Assembly: GCA_024709425.1 (NCBI GenBank)
Contig: JANJWS010000085.1
Span: 17,002-81,001, forward strand
Direction: 5' to 3'
Source: Thiobacillus sp.
GTDB taxonomy: Bacteria > Pseudomonadota > Gammaproteobacteria > Burkholderiales > Thiobacillaceae
Length of the DNA: 64,000 nt
This document shows positions 36,688 through 46,414 of this stretch, piece after piece (positions within the stretch are counted from its first letter, which is position 1; the number at the start of each line of letters is the position of its first letter). The position numbers and the translations under genes are program-made. Under the pieces are notes generated by a model. It saw only the letters and a list, made by a program, of their open reading frames with translations, was not told the origin of the DNA and searched no databases.

Positions 36688-37845
36688 ATGACCATCCGCG
36701 ATTGCCTGCAAGCCCTTGTACTGTTTTTTGGGGTGGCGAGTGCCGCCACGGCCGCCCCCACTGTTCCTTCCCCCCCGCCGCTCGCTGCAAAGTCCTGGGT
36801 CCTGATGGATGCCGCCAGCGGTGCCGTGCTGGTCGACCAGAATGGCAGCCAGCGCCTGCCGCCGGCCAGCCTCACCAAGCTCATGACCTCGCACGTCGCC
36901 GCGCTCGAATTGCAGCGTGGACGCCTCAAGGAGGCCGACCTCGTCCTCATCAGCGAAAAAGCCTGGCGCATGGGGGGCTCCAAGATGTTCGTGATGGTCA
37001 ATGACAAGGTCGCGGTAAGCGATCTGCTGCGCGGCATCATCGTGCAGTCCGGCAACGACGCCAGCATTGCGCTCGCCGAGCACATCGCCGGCGGCGAGGA
37101 AACGTTCGCGTCGATGATGAACCAGGAAGCCAAACGTCTGGGGATGGCCGACACGAACTTTGCGAACGCCGCCGGCTGGCCCGATCCCACGCATTACTCC
37201 AGCGCGCTGGACATGGCGAAGCTTGCCCGTGCGATCATCGTCGAGGACCCCGCGCACTATTCGCTCTACAAGGAAAAGGAGTTCGTCTGGAACGGCATCA
37301 ATCAGCCGAACCGCAACCTGCTCCTGTGGCGCGACGCCAGCGTCGACGGCCTGAAGACGGGCCACACGGAGGAAGCGGGCTACTGCCTCGTCGCCTCCGC
37401 CGAGCGCGACGGCATGCGCCTCATCGCTTCGGTGTTCGGCACGGCAAGCGAAGAGGCTCGTGCCACCGAGACTGCCAAACTGCTTGGCTACGGCTTCAAC
37501 TTCTTCACCAGCAGGGCCTTTCACAAGAAGGACGAAACCATGCAGACCGTCGAGGTCTGGAAGGGCGCCGCGCGCAGCGTCAAGGCCGGCGTCGCAGCCG
37601 ACTTTGTCGCGACGCTGCCGAAAGCCACGAGCGAGGACTACCAGACGCGCGTTGTGCTGGCCGAGGGTGATGTCATCGCCCCCGTCGTCACTGGCACGCC
37701 GATGGGGCGCGTCGAACTGGTGGGTGCAGATGGCAAGATCGTCATGCAGGCACCGCTGGTCGCGCTCGAAGCGGTCGAGCAGGGGGGCTTCTTCCGCCGC
37801 GTGTGGGACAGCATCCGGCTGTTCTTCAGGGGGCTGTTCGGCTGA
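36688..37845 (+). CDS. dacC: D-alanyl-D-alanine carboxypeptidase (PBP5/6 type)
   Basis: This low-molecular-weight penicillin-binding protein trims the terminal D-Ala of peptidoglycan pentapeptides. It has a signal peptide, the nucleophile motif Ser61-Leu-Thr-Lys64, Ser121-Gly-Asn123, and Lys223-Thr-Gly225, followed by the C-terminal PBP5 beta domain and an amphipathic membrane-anchoring tail ending FFRRVWDSIRLFFRGLFG. Length 385. The symbol could equally be dacA. Confidence 0.94.
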   Translation: MTIRDCLQALVLFFGVASAATAAPTVPSPPPLAAKSWVLMDAASGAVLVDQNGSQRLPPASLTKLMTSHVAALELQRGRLKEADLVLISEKAWRMGGSKMFVMVNDKVAVSDLLRGIIVQSGNDASIALAEHIAGGEETFASMMNQEAKRLGMADTNFANAAGWPDPTHYSSALDMAKLARAIIVEDPAHYSLYKEKEFVWNGINQPNRNLLLWRDASVDGLKTGHTEEAGYCLVASAERDGMRLIASVFGTASEEARATETAKLLGYGFNFFTSRAFHKKDETMQTVEVWKGAARSVKAGVAADFVATLPKATSEDYQTRVVLAEGDVIAPVVTGTPMGRVELVGADGKIVMQAPLVALEAVEQGGFFRRVWDSIRLFFRGLFG

Positions 37846-37865
37846 ATCGGACCGTTTCCTGAAGC

Positions 37866-37933
37866 GCCACGAGAAGTCGGAACGGCGCGGTCAAGTGAGA
37901 CGACTGTGTACCGCAAGGCCGCGGTCTCGTGGC
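37866..37933. terminator. Inverted repeat between convergent dacC and kamA-like genes
   Basis: GCCACGAGA (37866-37874) and TCTCGTGGC (37925-37933) are exact 9-bp complements separated by 50 bp in the gap between two convergent genes. It may be a long-loop terminator or a chance pairing; there is no U-run. Confidence 0.3.
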
Positions 37934-37949
37934 GGCAGCAGGCGAGACT

Positions 37950-39299
37950 TTATTCATAATCTTCGTCGTGCACGGCCTCGATGTTTTCCCGATAGAACTG
38001 TTCGAGTTCGTTCTCGTAAAAGAACTGTTTTTCACCGAAGGCCGGCTTGAGCTCGTTCAGCCACGTCGCCCGCTCGTCGTACTTCGCGAAAAACGGGCGG
38101 TGGACCCAATCCGGGTTGCGACCCTGGATGAAACGCAGTTGCAGCACCTTTTCGCCCATGGCCTCGCTGGTGCCCAATATTTGCACCTTGCCGGGGTTGG
38201 CTGACATGCTGGGGCCGCGCACCGTCCGGCACAGGCCGCTCACGCGCTGGTAGGCCTCGCGGAAGATTTCCCAGGCGCGTACCAGGGGAACGCCGAAATA
38301 GTGCTGGGCGCCGGTGTTGCGGGCGACGAACATGTAATAGGGAATACAGCCAAGATCGACCTGCCGGTTCCACATGTCGGCCCATAGCGTCGGATCATCA
38401 TTGATATGGCGCAGCAGGGGCGACTGGGTGCGGATCACCGCACCGGTCTCGCGGATGCGAGCGATCGCCTCGCGCACGGCTTGCGGGGCCAGTTCGCGGG
38501 GGTGGTTGAAGTGCGCCATGAATGCCAGATGCCTGCCCCGCTCACCGACCCTGCGGAAGAGCGCGAGCATATCGTCGGCGTCGTCGTCGCGGAGGAACCG
38601 GTAGGGCCAGTAGCTGAGCGCCTTGGTGCCGATACGGATGTGGCGCAGGTTGGGCAGCTTGGCATCGAGCAAGGGGTCGATGTATTGCGCCAGGTGGCGT
38701 GTCGACATGATCAGGGGATCGCCGCCGGTGAACAGTACGTCGGTGACCTGCGGATTGGCCTCCAGATAGGCGATCAGGCGATCCACCTCGCGGCTGGCGA
38801 ATTTGAGCTCCGTCTGCCCGACGAACTGGGGCCAGCGAAAGCAGAAGCTGCAATACGCGTGGCAGGTCTGGCCCTGGCTCGGGAAGAAAAGCACCGTTTC
38901 CCGATACTTGTGCTGCATGCCGTCGAGGTATTCGCCTTCGAGGGTGGGAATATTGTGGCTCGTCTGTCCGGCCGGATGCGGATTGAGCTGCAGCCGGATG
39001 CGGGTGGCGGCCGCCTTGATCTCTTCGCTGTCGGCGCCCCTCTTCAGCAACGCCGCCATTTCCTCGTAGTGATGCGGCAGCAGCATGTCGCGCTGGGGAA
39101 AAGTCAGGACGAACATCGGGTCGTCGGGCGCGCGCTCCCAGTCGATGAGCTGGTCGACGACGAAGTTGTTGGCCTTGAAGGGGAGAACACGGCCGACGAC
39201 TTCGATGTCGAACTTGATCTCCTCCGGCAACGCTGCCATCTGCGGGAGGCTGCGGAAATTGCTGAGGGAATAGGCCTTGTATTTGTGGGGTTCCTGCAT
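37950..39299 (-). CDS. KamA-family radical SAM protein (lysine 2,3-aminomutase-like)
   Basis: The 449-residue protein has the radical SAM cluster motif CHAYCSFC (Cys146, Cys150, Cys153), GGDPL, and a C-terminal ANPGKVQI in which Lys371 is a candidate for PLP attachment, in place of the PGGGGK of classical lysine aminomutases. It is longer than the EF-P enzyme EpmB (about 340) and no epmA or efp lies nearby. The most likely reaction is a 2,3-amino shift on lysine or a related amino acid, giving for example beta-lysine. It is the last gene of the sucrose/MscS operon, 14 bp after mscS; beta-lysine derivatives are osmolytes in methanogens, so a role in osmoadaptation is possible. Confidence 0.8.
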   Translation of the reverse strand: MQEPHKYKAYSLSNFRSLPQMAALPEEIKFDIEVVGRVLPFKANNFVVDQLIDWERAPDDPMFVLTFPQRDMLLPHHYEEMAALLKRGADSEEIKAAATRIRLQLNPHPAGQTSHNIPTLEGEYLDGMQHKYRETVLFFPSQGQTCHAYCSFCFRWPQFVGQTELKFASREVDRLIAYLEANPQVTDVLFTGGDPLIMSTRHLAQYIDPLLDAKLPNLRHIRIGTKALSYWPYRFLRDDDADDMLALFRRVGERGRHLAFMAHFNHPRELAPQAVREAIARIRETGAVIRTQSPLLRHINDDPTLWADMWNRQVDLGCIPYYMFVARNTGAQHYFGVPLVRAWEIFREAYQRVSGLCRTVRGPSMSANPGKVQILGTSEAMGEKVLQLRFIQGRNPDWVHRPFFAKYDERATWLNELKPAFGEKQFFYENELEQFYRENIEAVHDEDYE

Positions 39300-39313
39300 C
39301 GGGTGTTTCCGTT

Positions 39314-40207
39314 TCAGCTTTGGTTGACCAGATGAAGAGGCGGTGCGCTGCCATCCTTGGCCTGGCCGGGGTAAAGGGTGACGTGCGGGAAGGGGATTTC
39401 GATGTCGAGACGGTCGAATGCCTTCTTGAGGTGCAGCAGGAAAGCGCGCCGCACCGTCCATTGCTGCAGCGGCTGCACCTTGAAGCGCGAGCGGATGATC
39501 ACCGCCGAGTCGGCCCAGGCGTCTACGCCGGCAATTTCCAGGTCTTCCAGGATCAGCGGACCAAGAATGGCGTCGGCGCGCATGCCGGCGGCCACTTCAC
39601 GCATGACCTCGAATACCGACTCGGCATCCTCACGGTAGGCGATGCCGATGTCGACGACAGCGTAGGAGAAGTCGCGACTGCGGTTGGTGACCGTGGTGAT
39701 GGCGCTGTTGGGGATGAAATGCACGTTGCCTTCGTAGTCGCGCAGGCGGATGTAGCGCAGCGTGATTTCCTCGACCTGGCCGCCCTTGTCGGCCACTTCC
39801 ACGACGTCGCCGTGGTGGATCTGGTTCTCCAGCAGCAGGAAGAAGCCGGTGAAATAATCCTTGACCAGGCTTTGTGCGCCGAAGCCGATCGCGAGGCCGA
39901 CGATGCCGGCGGATGCGAGGATGGGGGCGATGGAGATGCCGAGTTCGGAGAGTACCAGCATGCCGGCGATCAAGGTGATGATCACGGCGGCGGTGTAGCG
40001 GAAGACACGCCCCAGCGTTTCCAGGCGCTTCAGCTGGACAGGGTCGTCGGTGCGCTTCTGCAGCTGCTTGCGCAGGGCGGGGATCAGCTTGCGCGACAGC
40101 GACAGCATGATCCAGGCGATGACGAGGATGATGCCGACGCGGGTCAGCGATTTCGCCAGCCCTGTCCAGTCGCCAAGTTCTCCGGGGATCGTGGAAAGAA
40201 AGTCCAT
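39314..40207 (-). CDS. mscS: Small-conductance mechanosensitive channel MscS
   Basis: The 297-residue protein has three N-terminal spans, the pore helix region SAGIVGLAIGFGAQSLVKDYFTG (residues about 95-118, read in parts), and the soluble beta domain (GDVVEVADKGGQVEEITLRY, IPNSAI). It opens under membrane tension after osmotic downshift to release solutes. It starts nine bases after the sucrose synthase gene, so solute synthesis and release are encoded on one transcript. Confidence 0.93.
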   Translation of the reverse strand: MDFLSTIPGELGDWTGLAKSLTRVGIILVIAWIMLSLSRKLIPALRKQLQKRTDDPVQLKRLETLGRVFRYTAAVIITLIAGMLVLSELGISIAPILASAGIVGLAIGFGAQSLVKDYFTGFFLLLENQIHHGDVVEVADKGGQVEEITLRYIRLRDYEGNVHFIPNSAITTVTNRSRDFSYAVVDIGIAYREDAESVFEVMREVAAGMRADAILGPLILEDLEIAGVDAWADSAVIIRSRFKVQPLQQWTVRRAFLLHLKKAFDRLDIEIPFPHVTLYPGQAKDGSAPPLHLVNQS

Positions 40208-40216
40208 TTGCGTCCT

Positions 40217-42595
40217 TCAGACTGCATCAGCGAGGGGGCGCATTTGCAGGTGGTAGAACATCTGGAGATAGCGCGCGGTTTCCTCGCGTTCCAGGTTGCT
40301 GACGAACTTCCAGAAGCCGTAAATGCGCGAAAGGGTCATCATCCGTTCCGCATAGAGTCGCCAGGTGTAACGTGCATCGACCCGTGCCATGGCGCCGCGT
40401 GACAGGCGTTGCCAGGTGTCCGGGTCGGCGGCGCAGTGTTCGAGGAAATCGGCGATGGCATCGGCGGCGGCTGAGCCTTCATTGGGGTCGATGTGGAATC
40501 CGGAAACGCCGTGCTGGATGATTTCCAGCGGGCCGCCGTGGCGGGTGGCGAAGACCGGCAGGCCGGTGGCCATCGCCTCGATCAGGGTCAAACCGAACGC
40601 CTCGAACAGTGCCGGCTGCACGAAGACACCGTGGAGGTCGGCAACGGTCCGGTAGATTTCGCCCGCCATCGCCTTGTCCAGGCGCGCCCCCAGCCAGCGC
40701 ATCTGGCCATCGAGGCCGTGCTGATCCATCAGTTCGTGCAGGCGCTGGATCTGCGCCTGCTCTTCGTTGTCGCTGGATTCCGCAGGATCGACATGGCCGC
40801 CGATCACCAGCAGATTGGCGCGCTCGCGCAGCCGCGCGCAGGCGCCGAACCAGTCAGTCAGGCCTGCCAGGTTCTTGATGCGGTCCAGCCGCGCCATAGT
40901 GAAGATGACTGGCTTGTCCGGATCGACAAGGCGGCCGCGCCAGGGTACACCCGGTTCGGCGCCGAACAGCAGGCGCTCGATTTCGGGCTGCAGCGAACGC
41001 AGGCGGCGGCTTTCGTCGAGATAAGAGAAGTAGATGCGCTCGTCGGCGCCCGGCGAAACGATATTGAACTTGGGATCGAACGGTTCGACGCCCTGCACCA
41101 CGCGGTAGAGCCCGGGCAGCGTGAAGGCGCGGTAGCTTTCGTATTGCCCGATGGTCTTTTTCGTGCCGGCGATTTCCTGATAGGTGCTGGTGATGATGAA
41201 ATCCGCGCTGTTCATGGCGATCAGGTCGGCGGTGTACTGGCAGGCGAAGTGATAGGTCGGTTCGTTTTCCTGCCAGTACAGGGCGGAGTGCAGGTACTTG
41301 GTCTGCTCCAGCGCGTGTGCGATGTTGCACTGGGTGACACCCAGTCGCTGCGCGAGCAGCGAGGCGACCAGATTGCCGTCCGAATAATTGCCGATGATGA
41401 GGTCGGGGCGGCCGCCGAACTGCGCCAGGGCCTCGCGCTCGACGTCGCGCGCGAAGGCTTCCAGATAGGGCCATAGCTCGAAGCGGGAAATCCAGTGCCG
41501 CACTATCTCGCCCTGGGCCTGACGGAAAGGCACACGCAGGATCGCGGCGCGGTCGCAGCCATGGATTTTCTCCAGCGGCTGGTTGCAGGTCGTGCCTTCG
41601 GCCTCGGGAATCAGCCGCGTGACGACCAGGATGTGAGGCTCGACGTCGACGCCCTGCACCGCGAGGCGTGCGCGCATCTCGTATTCCAGCGCACGCACCT
41701 GGTCCAGGATGTAGACGACCTGGCCGCCGGTGTCCGGGCGCCCCAGCACGTTATCCTGCGCGAACCAGCCGTGCGGCGACAGGATCAGCAGACGCGAGAT
41801 CATCGGGATGCGCGCCAGGAACGCCTCCAGGGCTTCGGGTGCGGGTGCTTCCAGGATATCGGTGAGCAGGCTCATGGAATCGGCGACGCGCGCCGCCGTA
41901 TCGCCCCAGCCGGGGGCGAAGCCGAGACGGCCGAGGGGCCCTGCGAGCGCGGCCCAGGGAGTTTCCGACGCCTCCTTTTCCACCATCGCCTGAGCCTGGC
42001 GCAGCGCCGAACGCAGCGTGGCGACATCGTGGATGTGCTCGAACAACATCAGCTGTTGCCCCTCCATTGCGTGCAGACGCAGGAAGTTGAGCAGCTTCGC
42101 ATGCCATTCCGCAGGCTTCTGGAACATGGCGCTGGAGAGCTGGCGGTTGAGGAACAGCACGCCCTGGCCGATCGATCGCGTCTCCTTGAGGCGGGGAAAC
42201 TCGCGGTTGAACGGTGCGAAATCCACTTCGAGTACCGGCTCGGCGCCCGCATCGGGTTGCACCAGCAGTTCCTTGAAGCGCAGGAATTCCGTGACGGGGA
42301 TCGCTTCGGGTGACGCGTTTTCCAGGTGCGCGCGCAGATAATGCCAGGCGCCCGCACCCTCGCGCAGGGCGAAATAGGCCCAGGGCGGCTGCAGCACGGC
42401 TTCCTGCAACAGCATCACGCTGTCTTCCAGCGGCGACCCGGCAAGTTCATCGGGTGTTGCGGCGCGCAGCTCCTCGAAGATGCTGCATAGATCGGTCTGC
42501 AGCATCAGCGGCCGGTTTTCCGCGAAACAGCGCCGCAGGAAAGCCTGCAGGGCGTCACGATGCGCGTGCGCCCAGCCGTGGAGTTCCTCGATCAT
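40217..42595 (-). CDS. Sucrose synthase
   Basis: Sucrose synthase reversibly converts NDP-glucose and fructose to sucrose and NDP. The 792-residue protein has the N-terminal regulatory region of plant and cyanobacterial enzymes, the GT-B fold with [21 protein letters not shown], the donor-binding [19 protein letters not shown] (E-X7-E) and a helical C-terminus. Its ATG overlaps the stop of the upstream sucrose-phosphate synthase gene. In bacteria it is thought to work mainly in cleavage, making NDP-glucose from sucrose, but it can also synthesise. Confidence 0.94.
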   Translation of the reverse strand: MIEELHGWAHAHRDALQAFLRRCFAENRPLMLQTDLCSIFEELRAATPDELAGSPLEDSVMLLQEAVLQPPWAYFALREGAGAWHYLRAHLENASPEAIPVTEFLRFKELLVQPDAGAEPVLEVDFAPFNREFPRLKETRSIGQGVLFLNRQLSSAMFQKPAEWHAKLLNFLRLHAMEGQQLMLFEHIHDVATLRSALRQAQAMVEKEASETPWAALAGPLGRLGFAPGWGDTAARVADSMSLLTDILEAPAPEALEAFLARIPMISRLLILSPHGWFAQDNVLGRPDTGGQVVYILDQVRALEYEMRARLAVQGVDVEPHILVVTRLIPEAEGTTCNQPLEKIHGCDRAAILRVPFRQAQGEIVRHWISRFELWPYLEAFARDVEREALAQFGGRPDLIIGNYSDGNLVASLLAQRLGVTQCNIAHALEQTKYLHSALYWQENEPTYHFACQYTADLIAMNSADFIITSTYQEIAGTKKTIGQYESYRAFTLPGLYRVVQGVEPFDPKFNIVSPGADERIYFSYLDESRRLRSLQPEIERLLFGAEPGVPWRGRLVDPDKPVIFTMARLDRIKNLAGLTDWFGACARLRERANLLVIGGHVDPAESSDNEEQAQIQRLHELMDQHGLDGQMRWLGARLDKAMAGEIYRTVADLHGVFVQPALFEAFGLTLIEAMATGLPVFATRHGGPLEIIQHGVSGFHIDPNEGSAAADAIADFLEHCAADPDTWQRLSRGAMARVDARYTWRLYAERMMTLSRIYGFWKFVSNLEREETARYLQMFYHLQMRPLADAV

Positions 42596-44778
42596 GCCTG
42601 CTCCAGAAGGACGGGTTCGGAACGTGCGCGTGGCACGGCCAGGAATCTGTAATGCGCCATGCCTTCAAGGATGCCGGCGGCGTGCGAAGCCTGCGCAAAA
42701 TAGATCTGTTCGTGCCCACGCAGGCTTGCCAGTTCCGGACTGTGGTTGGCGACCACCACGCCGAGGGTATCGCCGAGCAGCATTTCCTCGTCGTTGCCGG
42801 AATCGCCTGCGACCAAAAAGGCACGCAGCGGCAGCCCCCACTTGTAGGCGAGGTATCGCACCGCATGGCCCTTGGAGGCGCGTACCGGCAGCACGTCCAG
42901 GTAGGCCTCGTGCGAATAGATGAGCTTGGCATGGAGACCATGTCCGCGCAAGGTGGCATGCAGGCTGCGCAACGGCGGCATGGCCTGCGGATCGACGTTG
43001 TAGGAGAGCTTGAATTCGCGCTGGTTCATTGCGGGCTGCAGGGTCAGACCCGGGATCTCCTCCAGTACCCGCGCCACGGCATCGCGCCGCCAGAGATGGC
43101 GGATATGGTTGCTCCAGCCCGCGTCACGGCTGAGGCCGCGCCCATAATGAATTTCGCTGCCCACGGCGGTGATCAGCACGTCAGGCACGGGCACGCGCCA
43201 CTGCTTCAGAATCGCCAACGTGCTCTCGATCGTACGCCCGGTCGCAATGCCGAAACCGAGTTCGCGCCCGCGTTCGCGCAGGTTCTCGAGAAGTTGCGCC
43301 AGGCCGGCCTTGTCGCCGATCAGGGTGTTGTCGATATCGCTGATCAGCATGCGCTCGACAAACGGCAGGGGATTCGGGCCGGGGTGGAGGATGGCAACAA
43401 GGTCGCGCCTGACCTGTTTGCGCTGGCGCCGCAGCATGCGCGCAACCGCTTTGAGATGCTTTCCGACGTGCGCGTCCCAGGTGTAATTGCGGGCGACGCC
43501 GGTGATTCCGCGACGGGCTCGGCGTGCCCAGTCGCGCGGGTTGGAAAGCACGGCCTCCAGCGCACCCGCGATGGCTGCCGTATCGAGCGGATCGACCAGA
43601 AGTCCGTTGTCGCAGTTGGCGACGATGTCCCGCGGACCGCCATCGGCGGTCGCGACGATCGGCAGCCCGCTCGCTGCCGCTTCGATCAGGGTCAGGCCGA
43701 AGGGTTCGGTCAGCGCGGGGTTGGCGAATACACCGCGACGCTGGGCCGCCAACCGGTACAACTGCGGAATGTCTTCGGGCAGGTGCTGCTTGGGGAGGGC
43801 GACGCTGCCCCACAGGTCGTGGCGGTCCACTTCCAGCAGCAGTTCGGTCAGCACCTTCGCCTGATCTTCGTCCAGGGAGCGGATGTCCTCGCGCTGGCCG
43901 GCGACAATGGCCAGATTGGCCAGCTCGCGCAGGCGCGGCGACTCGCCAAAGGCAGTGACCAGGCGCCGCAGGTTCTTGCGTACCTCGGGGCGGCAGATGG
44001 CCAGGATCAGCGGCTTGCGTGGCGCCTCGAAAAAACGGTCGATCATCGCCGTGACGCGGGGGGCGACGGGTGCCTTGCCTGGTGGGGCAAAGCGCGAGGT
44101 GTCGGTACCGGGCGGAATCACCACGGCTCGGCTGGGTTGATGGTTCTCGTAGAGGCCATATTGTTCCGTGCTTTCCTGAGGCGTGCTGGTGATGACCAGG
44201 CGGGCATGTGCGAGCACTTCCTCTTCCGCCGCGATGCGCCGGTTGAAATTGAACTGTCGTTCCAATGCCTGGGCTTTGCGGCCGTGTGCGAGCAGACGCT
44301 GGCGCTTGCAGCGGCCAAGGGAATGGCCGGTGTGGACGAGCGGAATGCCAAGCAGTTGCGACAGCTGCGTGCCGACATAGCCGGCGTCGGCGTAATGGCT
44401 GTGGATCACGTCCGGCAGACGGCCTTGCTGGCGAAGGTAATTCACTGTGCGGTCGACCATCTGGTCGAGGTGGTTCCACAAGGACTCCTTGCGAAGATAA
44501 CGCTGGGGTCCGAACGGCAGGCGAACGATGCGGGCCTTGTTCGGGTTGGCGGCATCCAATGGCTCGAGGCTGCGTGCGTAATCCGGCGAAACCTGCGGGT
44601 CGTCGACGAGGCGGGTGAGCAGATCGACACGGTCAACGGCCGGATTGCGCCCCAGCGCACGCGCCAGTTCCACCACATACAGACTCTGGCCGCCGGTGTC
44701 GGCGTCGCGGCCAAGTTCCAGGTCATGGCTGCGGATCAGGCCATGCACGTTCAACATCAGGATATACGAGGGATTCAT
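42592..44778 (-). CDS. Sucrose-phosphate synthase with C-terminal phosphatase domain
   Basis: The 728-residue protein joins a GT-B sucrose-phosphate synthase ([22 protein letters not shown] in parts, [28 protein letters not shown]) to a HAD-type sucrose-phosphate phosphatase domain from about residue 470. The phosphatase nucleophile motif [11 protein letters not shown] lies near residue 480 and the metal-binding [12 protein letters not shown] near residue 650. Both catalytic parts are intact, so one chain could take UDP-glucose and fructose-6-phosphate to free sucrose. The ATG at 44778 overlaps the fructokinase stop by four bases; a start nine codons upstream is less likely. Confidence 0.93.
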   Translation of the reverse strand: MNPSYILMLNVHGLIRSHDLELGRDADTGGQSLYVVELARALGRNPAVDRVDLLTRLVDDPQVSPDYARSLEPLDAANPNKARIVRLPFGPQRYLRKESLWNHLDQMVDRTVNYLRQQGRLPDVIHSHYADAGYVGTQLSQLLGIPLVHTGHSLGRCKRQRLLAHGRKAQALERQFNFNRRIAAEEEVLAHARLVITSTPQESTEQYGLYENHQPSRAVVIPPGTDTSRFAPPGKAPVAPRVTAMIDRFFEAPRKPLILAICRPEVRKNLRRLVTAFGESPRLRELANLAIVAGQREDIRSLDEDQAKVLTELLLEVDRHDLWGSVALPKQHLPEDIPQLYRLAAQRRGVFANPALTEPFGLTLIEAAASGLPIVATADGGPRDIVANCDNGLLVDPLDTAAIAGALEAVLSNPRDWARRARRGITGVARNYTWDAHVGKHLKAVARMLRRQRKQVRRDLVAILHPGPNPLPFVERMLISDIDNTLIGDKAGLAQLLENLRERGRELGFGIATGRTIESTLAILKQWRVPVPDVLITAVGSEIHYGRGLSRDAGWSNHIRHLWRRDAVARVLEEIPGLTLQPAMNQREFKLSYNVDPQAMPPLRSLHATLRGHGLHAKLIYSHEAYLDVLPVRASKGHAVRYLAYKWGLPLRAFLVAGDSGNDEEMLLGDTLGVVVANHSPELASLRGHEQIYFAQASHAAGILEGMAHYRFLAVPRARSEPVLLEQA

Positions 44779-45785
44779 GTAACGCGCTCCATCGCGAGAT
44801 CCCATGCCTTGATGAAGGGCCGGTAGAAGTCCGTACTGTCCGGGATGGCGCCGCGCACGCGGCAGATCTGGCCGGCAAACTGATGGGCGCGATCCAGCGT
44901 CAGTTGCGGTGGCCAGCCCTGGGTCTGTCCGAGAAGGAAGACGGCGGCAAAGGCGTCGCCGGCCCCCACGCTGTCGACGGCTTCGCTAGCGACATCCGCA
45001 ACCGGCTGTGCCGGGTGGGTCTGGAAACAGGCGCCATCGGCAGTTTGCAGCCAGGCGCCTTGCTCGCCCTGGGTCACCAAAACGTTGCGGATGTCGTAAG
45101 CGTGGCTCAGGCGCCGGGCGAGTTCGCGCGGTGCGCCGCTGCCCAGGCCCACCATATGGGCGACGCGATGCAGTTCCGCCTCGTTCATCTTGACAATTTC
45201 CGTCTTGCCCAGCGACCAGCGCAGCACGTCTTTGCGCACCCACGGATCGCGCAGGTTGACGTCGAGGAAGCCCTTTGCCCGGGTGGTTTGCAACAGCGAT
45301 CGCAGGGCCGGTCGCGACGCGGCGCGCTGCGCCAGTGTGCCGAAATAGATCCATTGCGGCCGGCTCATCAGGCCGACCAGCCGGGCCATGTCGGCATGAA
45401 TGAAATCCCAGGCCTGGTCAGGGGCGATCTCGAAACGGTGGCCGGCGGAAGCGTCCAGGGCAATGCGAGCCGTGCCGGTAGGGTGCAGGCAGTCCTGTTG
45501 CACGCCGTCGACTGGCAGACCCGCGGCCTGGATCGATTCCAGCAGGCGTTGGCCCGGCTCGTCCTTGCCGATGCGGGTGACCAGCACGGGCAAGACGCCC
45601 ACACCCTGCCCGAGTCGCGCCAAATGATGCGCAACATTGAGGGGCGCGCCGCCCGCGACCTCCCGGTCGGGAAAGCAGTCCACCAGCACTTCTCCGAACA
45701 GCAAAATGCAGGTGGCCAGGTTCCCCTCGGCGGTTTGTCCTGCCGACGCGGGGGAGTTTGCGCCAGGTAGTTTGTCATAAAACAT
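44775..45785 (-). CDS. Fructokinase (PfkB family)
   Basis: The PfkB-fold kinase (336 residues as annotated) has GGAPLNVAHHLARLG, the ATP-site motif DSVGAGDAFAA with the catalytic Asp, and FGEVLVDCFPD near the N-terminus. It would phosphorylate fructose released from sucrose to fructose-6-phosphate, the sucrose-phosphate synthase substrate. The ATG at 45785 lies inside an AT-rich palindrome and adds about 25 residues before the family start (ILLFGEVLVD); GAGGGG a little upstream of that point suggests that translation may begin inside this region at a non-ATG codon. First gene of the five-gene operon. Confidence 0.88.
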   Translation of the reverse strand: MFYDKLPGANSPASAGQTAEGNLATCILLFGEVLVDCFPDREVAGGAPLNVAHHLARLGQGVGVLPVLVTRIGKDEPGQRLLESIQAAGLPVDGVQQDCLHPTGTARIALDASAGHRFEIAPDQAWDFIHADMARLVGLMSRPQWIYFGTLAQRAASRPALRSLLQTTRAKGFLDVNLRDPWVRKDVLRWSLGKTEIVKMNEAELHRVAHMVGLGSGAPRELARRLSHAYDIRNVLVTQGEQGAWLQTADGACFQTHPAQPVADVASEAVDSVGAGDAFAAVFLLGQTQGWPPQLTLDRAHQFAGQICRVRGAIPDSTDFYRPFIKAWDLAMERVT

Positions 45786-45798
45786 TATTACATAATAA
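45785..45798. promoter_or_regulatory. AT-rich inverted repeat, candidate MarR operator
   Basis: TTATTA-CA-TAATAA is a perfect 6+6 bp inverted repeat in the divergent gap between fructokinase and the marR-like gene, inside an AT-rich island (about 45776-45806) unlike the GC-rich surroundings. It overlaps the annotated fructokinase ATG. Position, symmetry and length fit an operator for the adjacent MarR protein; this is inferred, not shown. Confidence 0.5.
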
Positions 45799-45876
45799 CA
45801 TAATCCATTTTGAGGCGGCCGCCGTTAGGATTGCCCGTCTCTTGACCCCGGTTTCCCCACTCGTCGAATCCTTCTT

Positions 45877-46350
45877 ATGACCTCGCCGCTCGTTCTCGAA
45901 ACCCTGCAGAAATTCCGTCTCATCATTGGCGCGGTGCGTCAGCATTCACGCGCGTTGGAGGCGGCCTGTGGCATCGGCGGCACACAGGTCTGGATGCTTG
46001 CGACCATAGCGGACAGGCCGGATATCACGGTGTCGCAACTGGGGCAGGCGTTGTCCATACACGTCTCGACGGCCAGCAACCTGCTCGACAAGCTGGCCCG
46101 GGCCGGGTTGGTGGAGCGCCAGCGCGTCGAGGACGACCGACGCGTCGTGCGCCTGCGGGTGACGGCCAAGGGGCAGGACATGGTTGCGCGTGCACCGCAG
46201 CCGCTGACCGGACTCATCGTGGACGCATTGGAGAAGCTGCCCGAGGATTCACTGATGCGGCTCGATGAGGAGTTGGCGCGACTCGTCCAGCAGATGCACC
46301 TTCTGGATCAGCGAGCCGCGAAAGAGCCCTTGTCCAATTTGGTGCGATGA
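45877..46350 (+). CDS. MarR-family transcriptional regulator
   Basis: The 157-residue protein has the MarR winged-helix layout: dimerisation helix, recognition helix in VSQLGQALSIHVSTASNLLDKL (about residues 54-75, read in parts), and the wing with VEDDRRVVRLRVT containing the conserved DXR pair. It is divergent from the sucrose operon, so it most likely controls that operon and itself through the palindrome in between. The ligand is unknown. Confidence 0.88.
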   Translation: MTSPLVLETLQKFRLIIGAVRQHSRALEAACGIGGTQVWMLATIADRPDITVSQLGQALSIHVSTASNLLDKLARAGLVERQRVEDDRRVVRLRVTAKGQDMVARAPQPLTGLIVDALEKLPEDSLMRLDEELARLVQQMHLLDQRAAKEPLSNLVR

Positions 46351-46414
46351 TCAGCTCCTCGCCGTGTTTTTCAAGGGGGCAAACGGGTTTGGCGCTGCGC
46401 GGGAGTGCATCGCC

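Noticed and set aside
37950..39299. KamA-like protein as EpmB (EF-P lysine modification)
   Set aside because: It is about 100 residues too long, has a different PLP region, and no efp or epmA is nearby.
38406..39335. Open frame on the plus strand opposite the KamA-like gene
   Set aside because: Composition is that of a shadow frame and it lacks a ribosome site.
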